Below, piece after piece: positions 57,273-64,000 of a stretch of DNA of 64,000 nucleotides. Both the position numbers and the translations under genes were made by a program. The notes below the pieces were generated by a model. That model was given only the letters and a program-made list of their open reading frames with translations. It ran no database searches and was not told the origin of the DNA. The stretch covers positions 38,050 to 102,049 of the forward strand of contig NJBO01000008.1 of the NCBI GenBank assembly GCA_005223075.1, read 5' to 3'. Positions within the stretch are counted from its first letter, which is position 1. Every line of letters starts with the position of its first letter. This stretch comes from a candidate division TA06 bacterium B3_TA06 (lineage in GTDB: Bacteria; Hydrothermota; Tepidihabitantia; B3-TA06).

Positions 57273-58019
57273 ATGAGATGTTCAGACTGCGGCAAGGAGT
57301 TAGCGGAGGATTTCCGCTACTGCCCGTACTGCGGCAGCATCCTGGGAGAGGCGGACGGAGAACACTTTCGCAGACAGGGGCACCGACTGCGCGTGCAGGG
57401 CAAGGTAAAGAAAGCACTCGAAGCCTACAAGAAGGCGGCGGAGCTGTTGCCTGACGATGCCTATCTCTTCAGGTGTCTTGGTGATCTCTATTACCTCACC
57501 GGCGAACCGGAAGAGGCTATCCAATCCTACGGTCATTCCCTCTCTTTGGAAGAAACCTCAAGCGACACATGGTATCACCTCGGTGTTGCCTACTACCGCA
57601 GCGGATACGTAAAGCAGGCGATTGAGGCACTGGAACGCTGCCTTGAGATCGATCCTGACTTCGCTATGGCCTATTACCGGTTAGGTATAGCCTTCTATCA
57701 TCGGGGGAGTATACCTCGGGCTAAGGAGTGCTACGAAAAGCTTCTTGCCATACATCCGGAGTCGAAGATAGCTCACTACCATCTGGGGATCGTTTGCAAC
57801 GCGTTGGGTGAGTATGAGTGTGCCCTCAAAAACTTCGAGGTGATCGAGAAGCGCAACCCGAAGGACGCAGCGCTCATGTATCACATGGGTTACGCCTACT
57901 TCCACCTGCACGATGTTACAAAGGCGGTGGTCAAACTGCGTCGCGCGCTTGAGCTGAACCCCCAGCATCGCGCCGCCCAGCTTCTCCTTGACTCTTATAT
58001 GGACAGCAAACTGCCCTGA
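57273..58019 (+). CDS. zinc-ribbon TPR protein
   Basis: A 248-residue protein. An N-terminal zinc ribbon (MRCSDCGKELAEDFRYCPYCGS, two CxxC pairs, given here only in part by pattern) is followed by about six TPRs from residue 30 on (EAYKKAAELLPDDAYLF, AIQSYGHSLSLEE, QAIEALERCLEIDPDF, RAKECYEKLLAIHPES, CALKNFEVIEKRNPKD, VVKLRRALELNPQ). Such proteins act as scaffolds. I prefer the ATG 57273; a GTG at 57261 overlapping the icd stop would add four residues. Probably the last gene of the operon. Confidence 0.8.
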   Translation: MRCSDCGKELAEDFRYCPYCGSILGEADGEHFRRQGHRLRVQGKVKKALEAYKKAAELLPDDAYLFRCLGDLYYLTGEPEEAIQSYGHSLSLEETSSDTWYHLGVAYYRSGYVKQAIEALERCLEIDPDFAMAYYRLGIAFYHRGSIPRAKECYEKLLAIHPESKIAHYHLGIVCNALGEYECALKNFEVIEKRNPKDAALMYHMGYAYFHLHDVTKAVVKLRRALELNPQHRAAQLLLDSYMDSKLP

Positions 58020-58139
58020 CCAGCTCAATAAACGCCACGCCTTTACCCAAGCGACCACTGGATTCTACACAGTTAAGCATGGATATTCTTATTTGGTTAA
58101 AGTTTAACAAACGGAAAAAATCAATTACTCTACGAGGGT

Positions 58140-58167
58140 TTGACAACGTCTTAAATCTTCGTATATT
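58140..58167 (+). promoter_or_regulatory. promoter of the tandem-repeat surface protein
   Basis: TTGACA (58140-58145), 16-bp spacer, TATATT (58162-58167). A GTG at 58174 lies six bases after it in frame with the gene, but the ATG at 58264 with GAGGAGG and a signal peptide is preferred. Confidence 0.7.
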
Positions 58168-58263
58168 TGAGTGGTGTCTGCCGGAAGCAAAAAGGTTAGT
58201 AATTCTGGTGGACTAATCAGATTAACCTTAATGCCGCGCAGCGGCATAAAGAGAGGAGGAGCG

Positions 58264-60270
58264 ATGAAAAACCGCATCGTGCTGCTGCTTGCGCTCGTGG
58301 GAGCACTTGCAGCCCAAAACTGGAGCGTCAGGCTTATCCCTGCGCCGTCTACCCAGTTCTTCATCGAACAACTATGGAGCTGTGCCATCACCAACACCGA
58401 AGAGGAACCTGTTGACGTCAGGCTCTACGGATGGATCACGCACGAGGGAACCGAGATCGCGCACGCGCGAAGCAACGTGATCACTATCCCGCCAGGCGGC
58501 AAACGGATCGCCTCGGCAGACATCAGAAGCATCCAAGACGAATGGTACGACCCTGCCTATGAGGAAGTGGTGGCTCGGCGTGGTGCCTTACCCGCAGGTG
58601 TCTATACATACTGCATACGGGTGGAGGACGAAAGCGGGGCGGTCCTGGCAGAGGACTGCCGTGAGCATCGAGGCATCACCCCATCACCACCCAAGCTCCT
58701 TGCTCCGCCGAACGGTTCAAATATAACCGAGCCCCAGCCCACCTTCGTCTGGACACCACCTGTGCCACCGACTGAGGGCGTGACCTACCGGTTGCGGATC
58801 GTTGAGATCCCCGAGGAGATGACACCGGATGAGGCCATCAGTGCCGCTGAGCCCTGGTTCGAAGAGAAGGGTATCACGAACACATCCTTGCAATACCCGA
58901 TGGATGCACGTCCCTTGGAAGAAGACAGCGAATACGCATGGCAGGTTACCGCCTGGGTTGGCGAGTTCCTGGTTGGTGCAAGCCAGACCTGGCTCTTTGG
59001 CTTAAAGGTCGAAATCCCAAGACTTGACTCCTGCCAGTGTTACTACGATAAGGAGACGGATGTTATGTGGCACGGCATAGGTCATGGAGGGAGGATGGGG
59101 GTCCGCAAAGACTCCTGCACCTATGTCGTTACCGTAGATGGAGTTATGTATCATACCGACGGTAAAACCTGGACGACAGTAGAGATGAAAAAAGAGGACA
59201 AGTGTAAGCTGTTCGTGGCTAAAAACGGCCTGTTCCACTTCAACGGCCAGAAGTGGGAAGCTCAGCAAAACTATTACAAGTGCAACTATGTGTTGGCCGA
59301 GAACGGTATGTTCCACTTCAACGGGACGAGTTGGGTACAGGTTAAAGACTCAACTTGCACCTACGTCCACACCGTCGCCTCCACCGGCCAGGGAAGGACC
59401 CGAATCATGTACCATTTCAACGGCCAAAAGTGGGAACAGGTGGCAGGCAGGAAGTGCCAGCTCTTCGTGGCTATAAACGGCCTTTACCACTTCGATGGCA
59501 CCAGATGGGTAGCTCAGAGGTTCAGGAGATGCAACGCGGTTTTGGCTGAGAACGGCATGTTCCACTTCAACGGGACAACCTGGGTGCAGGTCAAAGACTC
59601 CACCTGTACCTATGTTCACACCGTTGCCTCCACCGGTCATGGAACGAAACCAATCATGTACCACTACAACGGCGAAAAATGGGAGCAGGTAGCAGTTGAG
59701 GAGTGCCAGATCTACGCGGCTGTGAATGGGATGTTTCACTTCACCGGCAGAGGATGGAGCCAGATAAAGCCTAAGAAATGCAACGCGGTGTTAGCTGAGA
59801 ACGGTATGTTCCACTTCAACGGAACAACCTGGGTGCAGGTCAAAGACTCCACCTGTACCTACGTCTACACCGTTGCCTCCACCGACATGGGAGAGACCCC
59901 CATCATGTACCACTACGACGGCCGCAGATGGAGAAGGATAAGAGCCGAGAGGTGCCAGCTTTTCCGGGCAGTAAACGGGATGTTCCACTTTACCGGCAGA
60001 GGATGGAACCAGATAAAGTTCAAGAAATGCAACTACGTATTAGCCGAGAACGGGATGTTCCACTACAACGGAGAGATCTGGGATAAGGTTAAAGACTCGA
60101 CCTGCACCCACGTTTACACGGTTGGTTCTACCCGTAAGGGGAAGCAACCCATCGTCTACCACTATGATGGTAAAGAATGGAAAGAGGTGCCACGGATCAG
60201 AGGCACGACGATCGAGGCCGTAAACGGTGTCTACCACTACGACGGCCGCAGATGGAAAAGAATAGAATAA
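58264..60270 (+). CDS. exported protein with four 83-residue tandem modules
   Basis: A 668-residue protein. Signal peptide MKNRIVLLLALVGALAAQ; residues 20-240 hold two beta-sandwich domains, the second fibronectin-like (SNITEPQPTFVWTPPVPP ... YAWQVTAWVG). From about residue 255 to the end the sequence is built of short strands with the pattern NGMFHFNGTTWVQVKDSTC. Three such strands form an 83-residue module, repeated at DNA positions 59299, 59548, 59797 and 60046, exactly 249 bp apart. Each module keeps three cysteines, likely disulfides. No sorting domain. Likely surface- or periplasm-located; function unknown. Confidence 0.75.
   Translation: MKNRIVLLLALVGALAAQNWSVRLIPAPSTQFFIEQLWSCAITNTEEEPVDVRLYGWITHEGTEIAHARSNVITIPPGGKRIASADIRSIQDEWYDPAYEEVVARRGALPAGVYTYCIRVEDESGAVLAEDCREHRGITPSPPKLLAPPNGSNITEPQPTFVWTPPVPPTEGVTYRLRIVEIPEEMTPDEAISAAEPWFEEKGITNTSLQYPMDARPLEEDSEYAWQVTAWVGEFLVGASQTWLFGLKVEIPRLDSCQCYYDKETDVMWHGIGHGGRMGVRKDSCTYVVTVDGVMYHTDGKTWTTVEMKKEDKCKLFVAKNGLFHFNGQKWEAQQNYYKCNYVLAENGMFHFNGTSWVQVKDSTCTYVHTVASTGQGRTRIMYHFNGQKWEQVAGRKCQLFVAINGLYHFDGTRWVAQRFRRCNAVLAENGMFHFNGTTWVQVKDSTCTYVHTVASTGHGTKPIMYHYNGEKWEQVAVEECQIYAAVNGMFHFTGRGWSQIKPKKCNAVLAENGMFHFNGTTWVQVKDSTCTYVYTVASTDMGETPIMYHYDGRRWRRIRAERCQLFRAVNGMFHFTGRGWNQIKFKKCNYVLAENGMFHYNGEIWDKVKDSTCTHVYTVGSTRKGKQPIVYHYDGKEWKEVPRIRGTTIEAVNGVYHYDGRRWKRIE
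59299..60270 (+). repeat. 249-bp tandem modules in the surface protein gene
   Basis: GAGAACGG[C/T]ATGTTCCAC recurs at 59299, 59548, 59797 and 60046. The second and third units are the most alike at DNA level, with a long near-identical block after the start of each. Confidence 0.85.
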
Positions 60271-60343
60271 GTAATTGAGATTGCAGAACTTGCGCTGGGG
60301 CGGCGCTTTCAAGCGCCGCCCAAAGATCTCCACAGGAGGTTTT

Positions 60344-62002
60344 ATGAAAAGGTTAGTTCTCCTCTTAGGAGGAGTTTTAACAGTCGGTTTTGCCGCTCGG
60401 CTATCCTTCTCGGGATCAGCATCGGCCCAGACCGAATACACCATCCGCCAGGGTGCAGAGCTTGACCGTGAGCCTTTTGCGTGGACGCTTAGACTTAGTC
60501 CCACACTAACTCTCTGGAAAGTGCCGCTGAGCTTCGGATTTATGCTTTCTTCCTACGACGTGGTGGATTACCGCCAGCCGTTCAACCGGTTCGGGCTTTC
60601 CGCGGCCTCTTTTGGATTCCAGGGACTTAAGTTCAGCGCTCCCTGGCTGGGGATTGAGATCCTTGACGCGCGGCCGTCATACAGCTCATTAACCCTTTCC
60701 GGCATCAATGTTCGCGGTGCAGCGATTGATCTAAAACCGGGCTGGTTCCGGCTCTCGGCTGCAGCAGGACAAGTCCAGCGCGGGGTGACAGGCTCTGATT
60801 CCACAGACGTAGCCTACCGCCGCTGGCTGGCCGCGGGCAGGTTAGGCGTCGGCAAGGAGGAGAAGAGCCATCTGCATCTGCACTTCCTAAGAGCCTGGGA
60901 TGATTCCGCTTCCATTCCTCCCTATCTCGGCATCGTGACCGACGGCGGTCAGACCGATACGGTCGAACTCGAATACCCTATTGAGAACTCGGTTGCTTCG
61001 CTGGAGGGTGAGCTTTCCCTGATTGACGGCAAACTCTCCTTCGACGGCGAACTGGCCGGATCGGCCTATAACCGCGACATGCGGACTGCCGAAGTCGAAA
61101 CGGATCTACTCAGTTGGCTGCCATCGGTAATCTTCCAGCCGCGCCTGACCAGTCAGGCAGATTGGGCGGCTAAGACGGGAACCGAGCTTTCACTTGGCAA
61201 TACCCAGGTCGGTTTTAACTTCGAGCAGATAGGCTGGGGCTTTGAGTCTGTAGGAATCTCCTTTGTAAACCAGGATACCCGCACCTGGAGCGCTTCCTTC
61301 TCGCATATGTTTGCCAAGCCCTTCCCGATCAGCTTTGATCTTTCCAGTGAGCTTGAGCGCGACAACCTTGACGGCATGAAGTCCGTTATTACCCGCACCC
61401 AGGGTGGGACGGTAAACTTCGGTCTCTATCCACAAAAGTCTCCCAACTTGACTGTTGGTTATTCTCCTTTTCTCCGCAAGGCTCCAGAGGATACGGCAAC
61501 GCTGGTTGAGGAGGTGGATGATATCACCCACTCGGCCTGGGCTTCCTCTAGCTTCAGCTTCAGTATCGGCGAGCGCTCCCAGAGCCTGAACCTTGCATTC
61601 TCCCTCTCTCTCCTTGACGACCAGATCAATCCCGATCGTGAATTCCTCAACTGGAGTACCACCTTCAGTGGCCGTCACCAGATCATCGAGATTCTTTCCG
61701 CCCACTGGAGTGGGGGGGCAAGCAGCAACCAGGGCGCAGATACCGTTACCATCTACAACGCCGGTTTAGGCTCAACCCTCTCCTTGTGGCAGAACCGTTG
61801 GCGTACTTCCCTTGACGGATTCTCCAACATCACCGCCGGCTCGCCTGAGAACAAGTTTACCCTGCGTCTGCAGAGCGGGGTAGAGGTGTTCAAGAACTTC
61901 AATATTGATCTCACCGGTCAGTTTATTACTTATCATGGTGAGACTAACCCTGAGGACTACACCGAGTTGCTTGGCCGGGTAGGGGTAAGCTACCTGTGGT
62001 AA
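60344..62002 (+). CDS. predicted outer-membrane beta-barrel protein
   Basis: A 552-residue protein with signal peptide MKRLVLLLGGVLTVGFAARL. The body is made of alternating amphipathic strands (RLSFSGSASAQ, LSFGFMLSSYD, VGFNFEQIGWGF, SFSFSIGERSQSLNLAFSLSL, RVGVSYLW) and ends in an aromatic residue, as outer-membrane barrels do. About 20-26 strands are possible. No family is recognised. CAGGAGG precedes the ATG at 60344. It follows the tandem-module protein gene by 73 bases and is probably in the same operon, so the pair may form a surface complex. Confidence 0.65.
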   Translation: MKRLVLLLGGVLTVGFAARLSFSGSASAQTEYTIRQGAELDREPFAWTLRLSPTLTLWKVPLSFGFMLSSYDVVDYRQPFNRFGLSAASFGFQGLKFSAPWLGIEILDARPSYSSLTLSGINVRGAAIDLKPGWFRLSAAAGQVQRGVTGSDSTDVAYRRWLAAGRLGVGKEEKSHLHLHFLRAWDDSASIPPYLGIVTDGGQTDTVELEYPIENSVASLEGELSLIDGKLSFDGELAGSAYNRDMRTAEVETDLLSWLPSVIFQPRLTSQADWAAKTGTELSLGNTQVGFNFEQIGWGFESVGISFVNQDTRTWSASFSHMFAKPFPISFDLSSELERDNLDGMKSVITRTQGGTVNFGLYPQKSPNLTVGYSPFLRKAPEDTATLVEEVDDITHSAWASSSFSFSIGERSQSLNLAFSLSLLDDQINPDREFLNWSTTFSGRHQIIEILSAHWSGGASSNQGADTVTIYNAGLGSTLSLWQNRWRTSLDGFSNITAGSPENKFTLRLQSGVEVFKNFNIDLTGQFITYHGETNPEDYTELLGRVGVSYLW

Positions 62003-62071
62003 ACTAAAAGTTGATTGACGCAAGACCGCCCCTTCATTTCCTCTCGACCTCCACCTCGGGTGGGATAATGG

Positions 62072-62159
62072 TATGTGGAACAGACATGTGTGTCCCCGTC
62101 GGGTACTTCTGTCTGTTCTAAAAGATAACGGCGCAGACAAGAATGTCTGCGCTACATTC
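62072..62159 (+). repeat. GGAACAGAC repeat, copy 3
   Basis: TGTGGAACAGACATGTG ... CTGTCTGTTCTAAAAGATAA ... GCGCAGACAAGAATGTCTGCGC. It has an inverted repeat at both ends (ACAGACA / TGTCTGT and GCGCAGACA / TGTCTGCGC). Confidence 0.75.
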
Positions 62160-62393
62160 TTTCTCCCAACCCTAGCCAGTCTTCCCTCTTTAACTCCATC
62201 AACAGCCTGCCTTGGGCAACGCTTTGTGTGCACGAGGCGTCTGAATAATAGCATGTAGTGCGAACCTCAGCGTGCCCCTTTCGGGTATCAGGTTTGCTTT
62301 TTTTGTAAGTCTAAAGGAGATCCCCTCCTTTTCAAATACCTCCCTCACTCTCTTCCCCTGGTAACGATCTCTTGGCGCACAGACCATGGGGGC
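62160..62393. other. intergenic with partial repeats
   Basis: A partial GTAGTGCGAACCTCAGCGTGCCCC repeat (62252-62276) like the one at 23074. Apart from this and AT-rich sequence nothing was seen. Confidence 0.5.
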
Positions 62394-62421
62394 TTGACAA
62401 TTCCTTCTACGCTTGTATTCT
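62394..62421 (+). promoter_or_regulatory. promoter of the last gene
   Basis: TTGACA (62394-62399), 16-bp spacer, TATTCT (62416-62421), leader of about 30 bases with TTGGAGGAA before the ATG at 62458. Confidence 0.8.
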
Positions 62422-62457
62422 TATCAGAATAAGCTGACATCAAGCCTTGGAGGAACG

Positions 62458-64000
62458 ATGAAGAACTTTGCCATAATTGCAGGGGTGCTGGGAATGGCCT
62501 TAAGCGCTCAAGCACAGTACGGGATAGCCCCGGGATCAATTGCTAGGGAGCAAGCGGAACCTTCTCCTACACAGACCTATCTCCATGTTCTTCCCGCAGA
62601 GGAGGACACCTTTGCAACCTACATCTACACCTTCGGGGATATTGTTATCTTCTCCTATGAGGATTCAGCGCGGGCAGAGATTGCTGACCAATCAGGTAAT
62701 GTCATCTGGTCAGGGAATTTGAATGCCGATGAGTATGCGTTTAGACGAACCGGGGAAGGTATATATCAGGTTCGTTGCAACAAGGAGTTCTCGGTTCTCA
62801 TTGGTGATCCTTTAAGTCAGATTGTTCAAGGTTGGTACGCGGTGGATCAGCACTCGAGGCCGCTTTCGAACAAGTTTCTCACGGTGATGCAAGGCTCGTG
62901 GGTTTCTGCCGCTCATGCCGGCCGTGAGCGGTTTTGTGTGTTCGCCTACCATGACAATACCGATGTGACCGTTAAGAATCTGGTTGACGGAACGGTCATC
63001 TGGACTGGAACCCTGGATAGCCTGCAACGTTGGGAGAAGAGGAGGTCTGTGCAAGCAGGTCTTCCCGTTTCGGTGGAGGCTACCAAGGAGGTATCGGTAC
63101 TTTCCTACGGCGATTGCGGTTACTACGCCCCAGCGTTCAACGGAACATTCACCGGTCGTGACTTTATTACCTTCTGCGGCGACCTGGGTGGTACCGATAT
63201 GCAGCCCTGGCCGCAAGCCCTTAAGGTGATCCCGTGGGAGGATAATACCAACGTAGTTGTGACTGATCTTGATAATCCCGCAGACACTTTGTGGAAATTC
63301 TTCGTTGCCAAAAAGGGGGATATCCAATCGAGGAACTACGTCGGCCGTTTCCTGAAGGTTCATGCGGACAGGGATATATCCTGTGCCCTTGTTCCGGGAC
63401 GACCCTCAGGGTATTATTATCTCGTTCGCTCGATTGATCGCAACGGCTTAGGGATGGGAACCGAGTTCTATATTTCCACTCTCGGTGCTTGGAGTCCCGA
63501 TTCTACCGTGGACGGTAAGATCGACCTCTTTGCCTTTTACGATGATACCGAGGTTAAGATCTTCGAGATGCCGGACGAGAGAGATCCTGTCTGGAGCGGA
63601 ACCCTTGATAAAGGTGGGCATCAACGTTTAATGACGGATTGGGCCACCTACAAAGTTGAGGCTACACGTGGTGTAGCCGTTATAGAGAGCGCTGGTGATA
63701 GGGCAGGTGCCGACTTCCTGCCGTTGTGGTTTGCGATTCACCCTGACGTTGCCGCCTACCCGAATCAGTTTAAGGATACCGAGTGTCTGGTTCCCACCAG
63801 CCAAACAGATGCCAGCGCCTACGAGGTCTACGTCGAGAACAACGGCAACATATGGGACGTTATCAACATCTTCACAGAGAACAGCGATTCTTTAAACTTC
63901 AGCACCTCCCTTTCCGACGAGTTGATATCGGAAGAGCGTCGTCTAGCGACAGAGTCTAGATCTCGTTTGTCTCCGTATCATTCCTTCAATAACGACATTT
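62458..64000 (+). CDS. exported protein with repeated beta-sandwich modules (partial, runs off the end)
   Basis: At least 514 residues are in the window with no stop. Signal peptide MKNFAIIAGVLGMALSAQAQ. At least four modules share a pattern of an acidic 'EDxTxVxVxD' strand, then 'VWxGTLxxxxxxR': FSYEDSARAEIADQSGNVIWSG, FAYHDNTDVTVKNL with TVIWTGTLD, VIPWEDNTNVVVTDLDN, and FAFYDDTEVKIFEM with PVWSGTLDKGGHQR. The layout recalls the IgGFc-binding-protein N-terminal type of bacterial surface proteins, but that match is tentative. Surface or secreted location likely. Confidence 0.7.
   Translation, partial: MKNFAIIAGVLGMALSAQAQYGIAPGSIAREQAEPSPTQTYLHVLPAEEDTFATYIYTFGDIVIFSYEDSARAEIADQSGNVIWSGNLNADEYAFRRTGEGIYQVRCNKEFSVLIGDPLSQIVQGWYAVDQHSRPLSNKFLTVMQGSWVSAAHAGRERFCVFAYHDNTDVTVKNLVDGTVIWTGTLDSLQRWEKRRSVQAGLPVSVEATKEVSVLSYGDCGYYAPAFNGTFTGRDFITFCGDLGGTDMQPWPQALKVIPWEDNTNVVVTDLDNPADTLWKFFVAKKGDIQSRNYVGRFLKVHADRDISCALVPGRPSGYYYLVRSIDRNGLGMGTEFYISTLGAWSPDSTVDGKIDLFAFYDDTEVKIFEMPDERDPVWSGTLDKGGHQRLMTDWATYKVEATRGVAVIESAGDRAGADFLPLWFAIHPDVAAYPNQFKDTECLVPTSQTDASAYEVYVENNGNIWDVINIFTENSDSLNFSTSLSDELISEERRLATESRSRLSPYHSFNNDI

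Noticed and set aside
58174..58263. leaderless GTG start for the tandem-module surface protein
   Set aside because: It would hide the signal peptide behind 30 hydrophilic residues, and the ATG at 58264 has a strong Shine-Dalgarno; kept only as a note.

Overview
The window reads as chromosomal DNA of an uncultured Gram-negative bacterium, probably from a poorly sampled lineage related to the FCB group / candidate division WOR-3 type genomes. This is inferred from several proteins with Sec signal peptides and a C-terminal Por-type (type IX-like) sorting domain ending in a 'GVYFVRL...K..L' pattern, SBBP and FG-GAP beta-propeller proteins, LolA and beta-barrel proteins that imply an outer membrane, an Rnf complex, and dense palindromic intergenic repeats. 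No rRNA, tRNA or CRISPR array was seen.

Layout. 1-1.6 kb: the 3' end of one sugar-nucleotide epimerase, a truncated second start, and an intact epimerase, separated by hairpin elements. 1.6-5.9 kb (minus): PlsC-like acyltransferase and two tandem GltS-like transporters. 6.1-14.7 kb: an SBBP protein, panC, a DUF58/BatA-like pair, a large SBBP protein, mgtE, recO. 14.8-20.1 kb: lipoprotein, S9 peptidase, rnfE-rnfA-rnfB. 20.1-25.1 kb is an accessory, repeat-rich stretch: a phased A-tract array, a TIR/deoxyribosyltransferase-like gene, hicAB, a frameshifted HEPN gene, at least four long inverted-repeat (MITE-like) elements, and two small conserved genes. 25.2-32.9 kb (minus): FG-GAP protein, RRM protein, then lolA-like, hotdog thioesterase, rimO, beta-barrel, DUF4292-like lipoprotein and PD-(D/E)XK genes in one direction. 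33-35.4 kb: an AAA ATPase/TOPRIM-like pair and acpS. 35.6-41.9 kb (minus): adenylate cyclase, a dehydrogenase / acetyltransferase / aminotransferase set for a diacetamido sugar, and a subtilisin. 42-44.3 kb: two exported proteins. 44.4-51.2 kb: addB-addA-era. 51.2-52.3 kb: an AT-rich TPR gene flanked by a second era 3' end. 52.6-58 kb: Re-citrate synthase-like protein, two-subunit aconitase, NADP isocitrate dehydrogenase and a zinc-ribbon TPR protein, a route from oxaloacetate and acetyl-CoA to 2-oxoglutarate. 58.2-64 kb: three exported proteins, the last cut by the window edge.

Two organising features run through the window. First, promoters are unusually easy to see: TTGAC[A/T/C], almost always a 16-bp spacer, then a TATAAT-like box. 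In about nine genes (plsC-like, panC, mgtE, a lipoprotein gene, rnfE, hicA, acpS, addB, adenylate cyclase) the start codon lies only 5-7 bases after the -10 box, so the mRNA should be leaderless; these sites also move several start codons. Other genes have longer leaders and a clear AGGAGG. Second, at least six families of short intergenic repeats sit directly on gene ends and several times supply the stop codon.

The most interesting observations are the leaderless architecture, the duplicated era 3' end around a TPR gene, the shared 5' region of the TIR-like and HEPN genes, the 11-bp A-tract array, a poly-G promoter spacer suggesting phase variation, and the repeat-derived stop codons.
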